Positions 7,767 through 16,870 are shown, counted from the stretch's first letter. The stretch is 64,000 bases of DNA from Azoarcus sp. KH32C (GCF_000349945.1 NC_020516.1:744001-808000), one strand, 5' to 3'. The notes: generated by a model not told the origin, from the letters alone. Numbers and translations: made by a program.

Positions 7767-8867
7767 ATGCAAACCGCGACCATCAGCTTCGACCGCTTCA
7801 ACGCCCTGAAGGACGAGGAGGCCCAGGAGCGCATTCGCGCCGCGCGCGCCCGGCTGGGCGAGCGGGCGGTTCTGTTGTGCCATCACTATCAGCGTGCCGA
7901 CGTCTATCAGCATGCCGACCTGACCGGCGACTCGCTGAAGCTGTCGCGGCTCGCGTCGCAGACGGACGCCGAGTTCATCGTGTTCTGCGGGGTGCATTTC
8001 ATGGCCGAGGTCGCGGACATCATGTCGCAGCCCCACCAGAAGGCGATCCTGCCCGACCTCGCAGCGGGCTGTTCGATGGCGGACATGGCGAACCTCGCGA
8101 AGGTCGAGCGCTGCTGGCGCGAACTCGCGGAGGTGCTGGACCGCCCCGACGAGTTGATCACGCCGGTCACCTATATCAACTCGGCGGCCGATCTGAAGGC
8201 TTTCTGCGGCGAGCACGGCGGCATCGTGTGCACCTCGACCAACGCGCCGGTGATCCTCGACTGGGCGTTCGCGCAGCGCGAGAAGGTGCTGTTCTTCCCT
8301 GACCAGCACCTGGGGCGCTGGACGGGCTACAAGAAGGGCATTCCGGTCGAGCAGATGGTGGTGTGGGACCCGGACCTCGAATATGGCGGCCTGACGCCGG
8401 AGCAGATCCGCAACGCAAAGATCCTGCTGTGGAAGGGGCACTGCTCGGTGCACCAGATGTTCCAGGAAAACCACATCCGCCGCTGGCGCATGCAGCATCC
8501 GGAAGGGCTCGTGATCTCGCACCCGGAGAGCAGCCTCGAGGTGTGCATGAATTCGGATTACGTCGGCTCGACCGAATACATCATCAACGTCATCAAGGCC
8601 GGGGCGCCGAATACCCGTTGGCTGGTCGGCACGGAACTGAACCTCGTCAACCGTCTGGCGGAGGAGATGAAGCCCGAAGGCAAGATCGTCCAGTTCATGG
8701 CGCCGACCGTGTGCATGTGCTCGACGATGCAGCGCATCGATCCGCAGCATCTCGCCTGGACGCTCGAGAACCTGGCCGACGGCAACGTCGTCAATCACAT
8801 CCAGGTACCGCCGCATGAGGCCGAATTGGCGAAGGTGGCGCTGGACCGGATGCTGGCGGTGTCGTAA
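7767..8867 (+). CDS. nadA: Quinolinate synthase A
   Basis: Condenses iminoaspartate with dihydroxyacetone phosphate to quinolinate in de novo NAD synthesis, using a [4Fe-4S] cluster. The 366-residue protein shows LLCHHYQRADVYQHADLTGDS style N-terminal features, FCGVHFMAEVADI near residue 85, AAGCSMADM near 110 and the cysteine-rich TVCMCSTM near 312; cluster ligands lie in the last three. The ATG at 7767 is chosen because it gives the usual N-terminal length; an in-frame ATG at 7710 lies just before the rhodanese stop. nadB and nadC are not in the window. Confidence 0.96.
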   Translation: MQTATISFDRFNALKDEEAQERIRAARARLGERAVLLCHHYQRADVYQHADLTGDSLKLSRLASQTDAEFIVFCGVHFMAEVADIMSQPHQKAILPDLAAGCSMADMANLAKVERCWRELAEVLDRPDELITPVTYINSAADLKAFCGEHGGIVCTSTNAPVILDWAFAQREKVLFFPDQHLGRWTGYKKGIPVEQMVVWDPDLEYGGLTPEQIRNAKILLWKGHCSVHQMFQENHIRRWRMQHPEGLVISHPESSLEVCMNSDYVGSTEYIINVIKAGAPNTRWLVGTELNLVNRLAEEMKPEGKIVQFMAPTVCMCSTMQRIDPQHLAWTLENLADGNVVNHIQVPPHEAELAKVALDRMLAVS

Positions 8868-8889
8868 CACGAGGTGCGGAGGCCTGGCG

Positions 8890-9636
8890 ATGACCCTGAG
8901 CGTCTGCACCTACAACATTCACAAGGGCTTCTCGCAGTTCAATCGCCGCATGGTGATCCACGAACTGCGGGACCGCCTGCGCGTGCTCGACGTCGATCTC
9001 GTGTTCCTGCAGGAGGTGCAGGGCCTGCACCTGCAGCACGAGGCGCGGCATGCCGACTGGCCCGTGCCGCCGCAGCACGAATTCCTCGCGCAAGGGGTAT
9101 GGCAGCAGGCGGCCTATGGCGGCAATGCGCTGTACGAGCACGGCCATCACGGCAATGCGATCCTGAGCCGGTATCCGATCCTGTCCGCGAGCAATCAGGA
9201 TGTCTCCGATCACCGCTTCGAACGGCGAGGGCTGTTGCATTGCGTGGTGGAGGTGCCGGGGATCGCGAAGCCGGTGCATTGCGTCTGCGCGCACCTCGGG
9301 CTGATGGCGGGCAGCCGGCGGCGCCAGATGGAGGCGCTCGCCGACCGCATGGAGCGGCTCGCGGACGGCGCGCCGCTGATCATCGCGGGTGACTTCAACG
9401 ACTGGCGCAATCGCGCGGACGACGTGCTGGTCAGCCGGCTGGGATTGCGCGATGCCTTCGATACCGGGCGCGGACGGCCGCCGCGCAGTTTTCCGAGCAG
9501 TGTGCCGCTGTTTCGTCTCGACCGCATCTACGTGCGGGGCTTCGAGGTGAGAAACGCGAAGGTTCATTCCGGATTGCCTTGGTCGCGGATCTCGGACCAC
9601 GCGGCGCTGACGGCGGAGCTGGAGCCGTACGGGTGA
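8890..9636 (+). CDS. Endonuclease/exonuclease/phosphatase (EEP) family hydrolase
   Basis: Metal-dependent phosphoesterase of 248 residues with no signal peptide. EEP signatures in order are CTYNIHKG near residue 6, FLQEVQG near 40, GDFNDWRN near 168 and the C-terminal SDHAALTAEL, which hold the conserved Asn, Glu, Asp/Asn and His residues of the DNase I fold. The start ATG is preceded by GGAGG at 8878-8882. Its stop overlaps the next gene as GTGA. Such a hydrolase followed by a ClsB-like enzyme suggests a membrane-lipid role, but the substrate is unknown. Confidence 0.88.
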   Translation: MTLSVCTYNIHKGFSQFNRRMVIHELRDRLRVLDVDLVFLQEVQGLHLQHEARHADWPVPPQHEFLAQGVWQQAAYGGNALYEHGHHGNAILSRYPILSASNQDVSDHRFERRGLLHCVVEVPGIAKPVHCVCAHLGLMAGSRRRQMEALADRMERLADGAPLIIAGDFNDWRNRADDVLVSRLGLRDAFDTGRGRPPRSFPSSVPLFRLDRIYVRGFEVRNAKVHSGLPWSRISDHAALTAELEPYG

Positions 9637-10790
9637 GCGGCTTCGTTGGTGGAAACCGGATTACCCTGCTGGAAAATGGGGCGGCGTACTTTCCTGCGTT
9701 GGAGCAGGCGATCGACGCGGCCCAGTGCGAGATCTTTCTCGAGACCTATATCTTCGAGAACGACGCGACGGGACGGGCGATCGCGGCGGCCCTCAGACGC
9801 GCGGCGCGGCGCGGCGTAGCCGTGCGAGTGCTGGTCGACGGTTTCGGCGGCCGCAGTTTCGTGCGCGAGCAGATGGCCGGTCTGGGTGACGACGGTGTCG
9901 CCGTGATGATCTACCGCCGCGAACTGCGCATCTTTTCGCTGCGCCGCCACCGCCTGCGCCGCATGCATCGCAAGCTCGCGGTGATCGACGGGGCGGTCGC
10001 TTTCGTCGGCGGGATCAACATCATCGACGACCGTTATCCGGAAGGCACCGTCAATCCGCGCTTCGACTACGCGGTGAGGATCGAGGGCCCTTTGCTCGGC
10101 CCGATCCTGGAGTCGATGCACCGCCTGTGGCGTCTGGTGACCTGGGCCAGCATGCGTCGGCGCGACCCCTTGCCGCTGCTCGCACCGGCGCGCACGGAGC
10201 CGGTCGGGGAAGTGCGGGCGGCCTTCGTGATCCGGGACAATCTTCGCCATCGCCGCGATATCGAGGATGCCTATCTCGCCGCTGTGGACGCGGCGCGGCG
10301 CGAGGTCGTGATCGCCTGCGCCTATTTTTTTCCCGGACGGCGCTTCCGCCAAGCGCTGGTCGACGCCGCCGAGCGGGGCGTGCGGGTGATCCTGCTGCTG
10401 CAGGGACTTTCCGATCATCCGATGCAGTCCTACGCGACGCGTGCGTTGTACCCCTTCTTTCTCGAGCACAACATCCGCCTGTTCGAGTACCACCAAAGCT
10501 ATCTGCATGCGAAGGTCGCGGTGGTCGATGGAATGTGGACGACGGTGGGGTCGAGCAATATCGACCCGTTCAGCCTGTTGATGGCGCGCGAGGCGAACGT
10601 CGTGATCGAGGACCGGGTGTTCGCGGGACAGCTGCGCGACGGTCTACGGCGCGCGTGCTCCGTCGGGGCGAAGGAGTTGCGGCGCAAGGACTGGCACCGC
10701 CTGCCGCGCCTGCGCCGCGCGGCGAGCTGGCTTGCCTATCAGCTCGTGCGCCTGGCGATCGGCGTCGCGGGATACGGCCGCAAGCACTGA
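9633..10790 (+). CDS. Cardiolipin synthase-like phospholipase D family protein (ClsB type)
   Basis: Probable phosphatidyl transferase making cardiolipin or a related phospholipid at the inner membrane. The 385-residue protein carries two PLD HxK motifs: HRKLAVIDGAVAFVGGIN near residue 112 and HAKVAVVDGMWTTVGSSN near 291. No N-terminal transmembrane helices are seen, unlike ClsA (two helices, about 480 residues), so it resembles the shorter ClsB class. The GTG at 9633 overlaps the upstream stop by 4 bp (GTGA), implying coupled translation with the EEP hydrolase. Confidence 0.88.
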   Translation: MSGFVGGNRITLLENGAAYFPALEQAIDAAQCEIFLETYIFENDATGRAIAAALRRAARRGVAVRVLVDGFGGRSFVREQMAGLGDDGVAVMIYRRELRIFSLRRHRLRRMHRKLAVIDGAVAFVGGINIIDDRYPEGTVNPRFDYAVRIEGPLLGPILESMHRLWRLVTWASMRRRDPLPLLAPARTEPVGEVRAAFVIRDNLRHRRDIEDAYLAAVDAARREVVIACAYFFPGRRFRQALVDAAERGVRVILLLQGLSDHPMQSYATRALYPFFLEHNIRLFEYHQSYLHAKVAVVDGMWTTVGSSNIDPFSLLMAREANVVIEDRVFAGQLRDGLRRACSVGAKELRRKDWHRLPRLRRAASWLAYQLVRLAIGVAGYGRKH

Positions 10791-10841
10791 GCGTCCGGCT
10801 GAACTTCCGGCCCGGGAGCGTGTTCTATAGTGGTTGTGCGG

Positions 10842-10857
10842 CACCGCGATCGCGGTG
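10842..10857. promoter_or_regulatory. Perfect 16-bp palindrome in the leader of the DUF2789 gene
   Basis: CACCGCGATCGCGGTG lies between a TATAGT -10-like hexamer (10826-10831) and the ribosome binding site at 10877. It could be an operator or a short RNA hairpin. The role is not established. Confidence 0.35.
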
Positions 10858-10889
10858 TTGCTGCCACCGGAACGTCAAGGAGACTCGCC

Positions 10890-11123
10890 ATGGAACTACC
10901 GCTCCATTCGATGGGTAACTTGTTCGCCCAGTTGGGACTGCCGTCGGACGAGGCCGCCATCGACGGCTTCATCGCGGCGCATGCGCCATTGTCGGACGGA
11001 ATGCCCTTGGCGAGCGCGCCCTTCTGGTCGCCCGCGCAAGCGCGCTTTCTGCGTGAGGAAATTCTTGAGGACGCCGACTGGGCGGAGGTGATCGACCAGT
11101 TGAATGTCCGTTTGCATTCCTGA
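10890..11123 (+). CDS. DUF2789 family small protein
   Basis: A 77-residue cytoplasmic protein of unknown function. The pattern MELPLHSMGNLFAQLGLP, FIAAHAPL, APFWSPAQARFL and DADWAEVIDQLN is that of the DUF2789 family, and the length is normal for it. The ATG at 10890 has an excellent AAGGAGA at 10877-10883. No cysteines or membrane segments are present. It stands alone between the ClsB-like gene and an SDR gene. Confidence 0.85.
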   Translation: MELPLHSMGNLFAQLGLPSDEAAIDGFIAAHAPLSDGMPLASAPFWSPAQARFLREEILEDADWAEVIDQLNVRLHS

Positions 11124-11206
11124 GCGCCTCGACACGAAGGCGGGGCGGGAGGCCGGCGCCGCGTGCGTGCGGCCGGCGGCACGCGCAGCTCTCTTGGGGG
11201 CGCATC

Positions 11207-11917
11207 ATGGAAAGCAGAAGCATCTCGGTCATTACAGGGGCAAGTCGCGGCCTCGGCCGTGCCGCCGCCCAGCGGCTGGCGACGATGGAGGGGCAACTCG
11301 TCATCGCCACGGCGCGCAACGTCTCGGATCTGGCGCCCTTGTGTTCCAAGCTCGGAATGAGCGGGCACGAGGTCGAAACCCATCAACTGGACGTGACCGA
11401 CGACGCGTCCGCGCGTGGCTTGCGCGACTGGATCGCCGAGCGTTTCGGGCGCGTCGACGTCCTGATCAACAACGCGGGCGTGCTGCTCGACCGGTACTCC
11501 ACGAGTGTGCTGGAGTTGCCGCTGGACGTGTTGCGCAAGACCTTCGAGACCAACCTGCTCGGGGCGCTGCGGGTGACGCAGGCGCTGGTGCCGTTGATGC
11601 GCACGAGCCGCGCCGGGCGCGTCGTCAATCTCGCGTCGGAAATGGGCGCACTCGCGGAGATGGAGGCGGGCGCACCCGCTTACCGGATGTCCAAGACGGC
11701 GCTGAACGCGCTGACGCGGATCCTCGCCGACGAACTCGCGGGGACGTCGATCAAGGTCAATTCCGCGTGTCCGGGCTGGTGCCGGACCGACCTGGGCGGA
11801 GTCGAGGCGCCCCGCTCGGCCGAGGAAGGCATCGACACGGTAATATGGCTTGCGACCTTGCCGGCGGACGGTCCGACGGGCGGCTTCTTCCACGACCGCA
11901 AGCCGATCCCCTGGTAG
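11207..11917 (+). CDS. Short-chain dehydrogenase/reductase (SDR)
   Basis: NAD(P)-dependent oxidoreductase of 236 residues, substrate unknown. Classical SDR signatures are present: TGASRGLG cofactor loop near residue 10, NNAGV near 89, a Ser in VNLASEMGA near 141 and the catalytic YRMSK near 159, followed by KVNSACPGWCRTDLGG. The Arg residues after the glycine motif (TARN) hint at NADPH preference. The start ATG has a G-rich stretch (TTGGGGGC) upstream. It ends 7 bp before the convergent gluQ stop. Confidence 0.88.
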   Translation: MESRSISVITGASRGLGRAAAQRLATMEGQLVIATARNVSDLAPLCSKLGMSGHEVETHQLDVTDDASARGLRDWIAERFGRVDVLINNAGVLLDRYSTSVLELPLDVLRKTFETNLLGALRVTQALVPLMRTSRAGRVVNLASEMGALAEMEAGAPAYRMSKTALNALTRILADELAGTSIKVNSACPGWCRTDLGGVEAPRSAEEGIDTVIWLATLPADGPTGGFFHDRKPIPW

Positions 11918-11924
11918 CCTCGGA

Positions 11925-12845
11925 TCAGCTCGCCGCCGCTTGGGCGGGAGGCAGCGCGCAGAGCTGTCGCGGCACGCAAGCGAGCGACCAGTGGGCGCGG
12001 GCCCAGGCCCAGATCTCATCGCGTGACGCGCGCGCCAAATCGGCGGGCGGTTCCTGTCCGAGGAAGGCGAGGGCCGCGGCGAGCGAGGGTGTCGGGGCGT
12101 GATCGTCGAGCGGCGCTGCGAGCGTCTGCTTGGAGAGTTTTTCGCCGGCCGCGTTGACGACGACGGGCAGGTGGGCGTAGCCCGGTGTCGGCACGCCGAG
12201 CAGGTGCTGCAGGTGGATCTGGCGCCCCGTCGAGCCCAGCAGGTCGGCGCCGCGCACGATGTCGGTGACGCCGGCCGCGGCGTCGTCGACGACGACGGCG
12301 AGCTGGTAGGCGAATTGACCGTCGCCGCGCAGCACGACGAAGTCGCCGACCTCGCTGCCCAGGTCTTCGCGCTGCGGGCCCTGGATACGATCGACGAAGG
12401 CGACCGTCCCTTCCGCGCGGACCCGCCAGGCATGCGGGGCACGCCCGGGAGGGAGGCCGTTGCGGCAGGTGCCGGGGTAGATTCGCGAACCGTCGCGCGC
12501 GAGGGTCGAATCGGCGAGTTCGCGGCGCGTGCAGGCACACGCGAAGACGTGGCCGGCAGCCTGCAATTGTTCGAACGCCTGCCGATAGGCGTCGAGCCGC
12601 CCGCTTTGCCAGACGATGTCCCCATCCCATTCGAAGCCGAAGCGCGCCAGCGTCGCGATGATGCCGTCGGCTGCACCGGGGGTCGTGCGGGGCGCGTCGA
12701 CGTCCTCGATGCGCAGTAGCCAGCGTCCGCCGTGCGCGCGGGCTTCGAGGAAACTGCCGACTGCGGCGACGAGCGAGCCGAAATGGAGCGGCCCGGTTGG
12801 CGACGGGGCGAAGCGTCCGACGTAGGGGCGGGACGCGATGCTCAT
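11925..12845 (-). CDS. gluQ: Glutamyl-Q tRNA(Asp) synthetase
   Basis: Attaches glutamate to the queuosine base of tRNA-Asp. At 306 residues it is a truncated GluRS paralogue lacking the anticodon-binding domain. It shows GRFAPSPTGPLHFGSLVAA (HIGH-type, residues 10-28), RIEDVDAPR, a zinc-type cluster CACTRREL with a later Cys in YPGTCRNG, and KLSKQTLAAP as the KMSKS equivalent near 238. The ATG overlaps the stop of the upstream deacetylase gene by 4 bp. It is more usually found near dksA; here it is coupled to a YdjC-family gene. Confidence 0.92.
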   Translation of the reverse strand: MSIASRPYVGRFAPSPTGPLHFGSLVAAVGSFLEARAHGGRWLLRIEDVDAPRTTPGAADGIIATLARFGFEWDGDIVWQSGRLDAYRQAFEQLQAAGHVFACACTRRELADSTLARDGSRIYPGTCRNGLPPGRAPHAWRVRAEGTVAFVDRIQGPQREDLGSEVGDFVVLRGDGQFAYQLAVVVDDAAAGVTDIVRGADLLGSTGRQIHLQHLLGVPTPGYAHLPVVVNAAGEKLSKQTLAAPLDDHAPTPSLAAALAFLGQEPPADLARASRDEIWAWARAHWSLACVPRQLCALPPAQAAAS

Positions 12846-13732
12846 GGCGCGATGGCGGCGAAGTCGGTGAAGCGCGCGGGCCGCAGGCCGGCCGCCGCGA
12901 GGTCTTCCGCGTAATCCGCGGATGCGAGATAGGCGAGTTCGGTCTCGCGTGGTGTCGTGAGGGGGTCGCAGGCGCGCAGTTCGGCGTCGACCCGGCCCGG
13001 ATGGACGTGGACGAGGGGGTGCGGCCCGGCGTTCGCGAGGAAGGCGCGCATCAGCGTACGGAACGGTATCCGCCCGGAGAAATCGTGCAGGCCGGCGAAG
13101 CCGTCGTTGGCGGGCAGTGCATGCCGGCGCAGCAGGCGGCGCAGGCCCAGTCCGAGCGTCGAGATCAGCAGCGCCTTGGGCAGGGCGATCCCTCGACGCA
13201 GGCTGCGGACGGGCGCCTCGACACAGTCGCGCACCCAGATGCGACGTGCCGGGTAGCGGCGCAGCATCTCATCGACGAGCGCCTCCCGGATTACCGGGAA
13301 GACGTGGGCGTGCTGGTGGCCGTCGACGTAATCGGGAGGGGCCCCCCAGACGTCTTCGAAGGCGTCGAGTTGGGCCCGGATCTCGTCGCGGATGGCGTCG
13401 GCTGGGAGGGCGCGTGCCAGGGCGCGCGGAAGGAGCTGTCCCAGCGCGGGAAGGCGCCCGTCGTGGGCCAGTCCACGCGCGACGGTGAGCGGTTTGTGGT
13501 CGGTGAAGGTCAGGTGCAGGCCAACGTCGGCCGGCGTCTGGCGCAGCACGGTGCGCAATTGGGGCGCGTGGCGCCGCCAATCGGGGAGCGGTGTCATGCA
13601 GCTCGTGGCCGACAGCCGGCCGCGCGCGATCAGTTCGGCGATCGCTTCGCTGACGCCGCCCGCGATGCCGAAATCGTCGGCGCAGACGATCACGGGACGG
13701 GGGGCTGCGGAAGACTTAACAATTTCTGGCAT
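12842..13732 (-). CDS. ChbG/YdjC (HpnK-like) family carbohydrate deacetylase
   Basis: Predicted metal-dependent N-deacetylase acting on an acetylated sugar or sugar-lipid. The 296-residue protein starts with the YdjC signature VIVCADDFGIAGGVSEAI (two Asp near residues 16-17), then VGLHLTFTDHKP near 85 and YVDGHQHAHVFP near 133, which supply the metal-binding His residues. The ATG at 13732 is preferred over a TTG ten codons upstream. It is divergent from a glycosyltransferase cassette, which makes a lipid-linked glycan substrate plausible. Substrate assignment is inference only. Confidence 0.82.
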   Translation of the reverse strand: MPEIVKSSAAPRPVIVCADDFGIAGGVSEAIAELIARGRLSATSCMTPLPDWRRHAPQLRTVLRQTPADVGLHLTFTDHKPLTVARGLAHDGRLPALGQLLPRALARALPADAIRDEIRAQLDAFEDVWGAPPDYVDGHQHAHVFPVIREALVDEMLRRYPARRIWVRDCVEAPVRSLRRGIALPKALLISTLGLGLRRLLRRHALPANDGFAGLHDFSGRIPFRTLMRAFLANAGPHPLVHVHPGRVDAELRACDPLTTPRETELAYLASADYAEDLAAAGLRPARFTDFAAIAP

Positions 13733-13827
13733 GGTGTTGTGGTCAAAGGGGTGCGCGGTCAACGCGGCGAGGGGGATTTTCGTTTACTCTCCGGCGCTTC
13801 CGCCGATTTTCTTCAAAACGGATCACC

Positions 13828-14826
13828 GTGTCTTCCTCCCTTTCGAACGCCGCACCCACTGTCACACCGCTGCGCAACAGCCGGCCACTCCTGTCCGTGG
13901 TGATTCCGCTCTACAACGAGAGCGGCTCCCTGGACGCGCTGCACACGCGCCTGCAGGCCGTGATCGCCCAGCTGCCCGTTTCGGGCCACGAGATCGTGTT
14001 CGTCGATGACGGTAGTCGCGACACGACCTACGCCGAAGCGAGTGCGCTGTGCGCGGTCGACCCGGCCTTGCGGGCGATCCGCTTCGCGCGCAACTTCGGC
14101 AAGGAGGCGGCGATGGCGGCGGGGCTGCGCGCGGCGCGCGGCGACATTGTGGTGCTGATGGACGGCGACCTGCAGCATCCGCCCGAGCTGATCCCCGAGA
14201 TGGTCGCACGCTGGCAGCAGGGCGCGAAGATGGTGACCGCGGTGCGCCGTTCGCGCGACACCGATCCCTGGCTGCGGCGCCAGCTGTCGCGGGGCTTCTA
14301 CGGCCTCTTCAAGCGCGTCTCGGAAGTCGCGCTCGCCGAAGGGGGCGGGGACTTCCGGCTCTTCGACCGGGCCGTCGTCGACGCGATCAACAGCCTGCCG
14401 GAGCGCACGCGCTTCATGAAGGGCATCACGAGCTGGGTCGGCTTCCGTCAGGAAGAGATCGATTTCGAGCCCGCCGAGCGGGCGGCGGGCGCTTCGGCGT
14501 GGTCGCTGCTGCGGCTGCTGCGCTACGCCATCGACGGACTGTCGGCCTTCAGCACGTTGCCGCTGCGCGTGTGGTCCCTGATGGGCATCATGATTTCGGC
14601 GATCTCCGTCCTGTACGGCGGCTTTCTCGTCGTGCGCACGGCGATCTTCGGTATCGACGTGCCCGGCTACGCGTCGATCATCGTCTCGGTGCTGTTCCTG
14701 TCGGGCATCCAGCTGATCAGCCTCGGCGTGCTCGGCGAGTACGTCGGGCGCATCTTCACCGAGGTCAAGGGACGGCCCCTGTATCTTGTCGCGGAGCGTC
14801 TGGGCTTCGACGAGGACAAGAAGTGA
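13828..14826 (+). CDS. Polyprenyl-phosphate family 2 glycosyltransferase (GtrB/DPM1-like)
   Basis: Transfers a sugar from a nucleotide donor to undecaprenyl phosphate on the cytoplasmic face. The 332-residue protein has a GT2 catalytic domain (about 20-245) with VVIPLYNESGSLD, FVDDGSRDTT and MDGDLQHPPELIPEM. Two C-terminal membrane helices follow (about 250-275 and 285-310, GIMISAISVLYGGFLVV and IIVSVLFLSGIQLISLGVLG). This is the architecture of GtrB and ArnC. It starts at a GTG. The stop overlaps the next gene as GTGA. The sugar is unknown. Confidence 0.9.
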   Translation: MSSSLSNAAPTVTPLRNSRPLLSVVIPLYNESGSLDALHTRLQAVIAQLPVSGHEIVFVDDGSRDTTYAEASALCAVDPALRAIRFARNFGKEAAMAAGLRAARGDIVVLMDGDLQHPPELIPEMVARWQQGAKMVTAVRRSRDTDPWLRRQLSRGFYGLFKRVSEVALAEGGGDFRLFDRAVVDAINSLPERTRFMKGITSWVGFRQEEIDFEPAERAAGASAWSLLRLLRYAIDGLSAFSTLPLRVWSLMGIMISAISVLYGGFLVVRTAIFGIDVPGYASIIVSVLFLSGIQLISLGVLGEYVGRIFTEVKGRPLYLVAERLGFDEDKK

Positions 14827-16472
14827 ACGCGCCGACCAAGGTTTCGGGCGACGCTCCGGCGGTCGCCGGCCTCTCGATCGCGCCGCTGTGGGCGCGGCGT
14901 GCGGCGTGGCTGCTCCTCGCGCTCGTCGGTGTGTTCATCCTCTACAGCTTCGGCCAGCATGGCATCAGCAATGACGAGGAGGTTCAGCACGTCTATGGTC
15001 GGCTCCTCGTCGATTTCTACGGCTCGGGCTTCGCCGACCGCGCCGCCTTCCAGTACAAGAACCTGTACCTCTACGGCGGGCTCTTCGACCTGATCGCGGC
15101 AACGCTCGAAAAGCTCGTGCCGATGAACGTGTGGGACCTGCGCCACCTGTTGTCGGCCGGGTTCGGGCTGCTCGGGCTAGTCGGCACCTGGCTCCTCGCA
15201 CGCCTGCTGGCGGGGGAATGGGCGGGCCTGCTGGCGCTGCTGCTGCTGTCGATCACCGGCGCGTGGTCGGGGGCGATGTTTACGCACACGAAGGACGTGC
15301 CCTTCGCGACGACGATGGTGTGGGCCCTGTATTTCACGACGCGCTTCGCCGCGACGCTGCCGCGCTGGCGTGCGAGCGACCTTGTCGGTCTGGGCGTTGC
15401 AATCGGCTGTGCGTTCGGGCTGCGCGTCGGCGCGGTGTTCGCGGTGTTCTACCTCGGCTGCGCCGTGCTCGCCGGCGCATGGCTGCACGGGATCGACCTG
15501 CGCTCGCGTCTTGCCGTCCTCGGACGTGCGGTGCTCGCGCTGCTGCCGGCCGCGGTGCTCGCCTTTGCACTGATGGGCTTCTTCTGGCCGTGGGCCGTGC
15601 TGTCGACCGGCAACCTCGTGAAGGCGATGACGACCTTCTCGCATTTCTCCTTCGATCTCTACACGATCGTGAACGGCGTCGTGATGAAGAACGGGGAGGT
15701 GCCGGGCACCTACCTGCTGACGTATCTCCTGATCCGTCTGCCCGAGCTTTTCCTGCTCGGCGTCGCGCTGGCGCTGCTCGGTGGTCTGCGAGCCCTTCCG
15801 GAGGTAGTCGCCACGTCCGACGGGCGCGAGCGGGCGCTGCGCTGGTTGCCGGTGGCGCTGGCCGCGTTCTTTCCGCTCGCCTACACGCTGCTGGCGGCGC
15901 CGCCGCTCTACAACGGCATCCGTCACTTCACCTTCCTGCTGCCGCCGCTGGCCGTGGTCGGCGGGGCGGGGCTATACGGTGCATGGCAGCACGCCGCGCG
16001 CTGGCCGCGTGCGCGCCTCGCTGCAGCCGCGGCCTGCGCGCTGCTCGTCGCCGGCCAGGTCGTGACCCTCGCGCGCCTGCATCCCTATGAATACATCGCA
16101 TACAACGGCTTCATCGGCGGCGTGCGAGGCAGTGAGGGGCGCTGGGAGCTGGACTACTGGGGTGACAGCCTCCGGCCGGCAGCGGCGCTTCTGAACGCCT
16201 ACGTCGCCGCGGAAGGGCCGGCGGCGCGCACCTACACGGTTGCGGTCTGTGCCGAGTCGGTGCAGGGCAGTGCCTGGCTCGCTCCGGGGCTCGAAGTGAC
16301 GCGCGATTGGCGTGTCGCGGACTTCTTCCTGTCGCCGACGCAAATGGACTGCCATACGGCGGTGAAGGGGCGGATCATCGGCGAAATCGCGCGCGAAGGC
16401 GTGACGCTCGCGATCGTGCGCGACCGGAGGATGCTCGAAGGGGCCGATCGCGACCCGCGGATCCCGAAATGA
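14823..16472 (+). CDS. Multi-spanning GT39-like glycosyltransferase (GT-C fold)
   Basis: Probable integral membrane transferase moving a sugar from the lipid carrier to a glycan or lipid acceptor in the periplasm. The 549-residue protein has about ten to twelve hydrophobic helices. The first extracytoplasmic loop carries GISNDEEVQHVYG with the acidic residues expected near the active site of GT39/ArnT-type enzymes. THTKDVPFA near residue 158 is a second conserved loop. The GTG at 14823 overlaps the GT2 stop by 4 bp; the frame is open upstream but runs antiphase through the GT2 gene. Its stop overlaps gtrA. Confidence 0.85.
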   Translation: MNAPTKVSGDAPAVAGLSIAPLWARRAAWLLLALVGVFILYSFGQHGISNDEEVQHVYGRLLVDFYGSGFADRAAFQYKNLYLYGGLFDLIAATLEKLVPMNVWDLRHLLSAGFGLLGLVGTWLLARLLAGEWAGLLALLLLSITGAWSGAMFTHTKDVPFATTMVWALYFTTRFAATLPRWRASDLVGLGVAIGCAFGLRVGAVFAVFYLGCAVLAGAWLHGIDLRSRLAVLGRAVLALLPAAVLAFALMGFFWPWAVLSTGNLVKAMTTFSHFSFDLYTIVNGVVMKNGEVPGTYLLTYLLIRLPELFLLGVALALLGGLRALPEVVATSDGRERALRWLPVALAAFFPLAYTLLAAPPLYNGIRHFTFLLPPLAVVGGAGLYGAWQHAARWPRARLAAAAACALLVAGQVVTLARLHPYEYIAYNGFIGGVRGSEGRWELDYWGDSLRPAAALLNAYVAAEGPAARTYTVAVCAESVQGSAWLAPGLEVTRDWRVADFFLSPTQMDCHTAVKGRIIGEIAREGVTLAIVRDRRMLEGADRDPRIPK

Positions 16473-16870
16473 GCGATACGAGCCATTTCGCGCGCTTTCT
16501 GCGGTTTGCCGCCGTTGGCGCGGTCGGGACCGTCGCGCACTACGCGCTGCTGCTGGCGCTGGTCGAAGGGGCTCACGTGGATCCGATCGCCGGATCGGTG
16601 GCGGGCTTCCTGCTCGGGGCGCTCGTCAATTACACGCTGAACCGCACGCTCGTGTTCCGCTCCGACCGCGCCCACGTCGAGGCGCTCCCGCGCTTCCTCG
16701 CCGTCGCCGGCATGGGGCTGTGCTGGAATGCGCTGCTGATGTACCTGTTGGTCGATTGGATCGGCCTGTACTACTTCCTCGCGCAGATGCTGACGACGGC
16801 GATCCTGCTCTGCTGGCACTATGTCGGCAACGCCCTATGGACTTTCCGCAAGCGCATCGCGCACGAGTGA
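16469..16870 (+). CDS. GtrA family membrane protein (lipid-linked sugar flippase type)
   Basis: A 133-residue protein with four predicted membrane helices, starting FLRFAAVGAVGTVAHYALL and containing GALVNYTLNRTLVFRS, the GtrA/DPMS family core. In serotype-conversion systems GtrA is thought to flip undecaprenyl-phosphate sugar across the inner membrane. ATGA overlap with the preceding gene puts it in one tight operon with the GT2 and GT39-like enzymes, so the three probably form one glycan-modifying unit. Confidence 0.88.
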   Translation: MSDTSHFARFLRFAAVGAVGTVAHYALLLALVEGAHVDPIAGSVAGFLLGALVNYTLNRTLVFRSDRAHVEALPRFLAVAGMGLCWNALLMYLLVDWIGLYYFLAQMLTTAILLCWHYVGNALWTFRKRIAHE

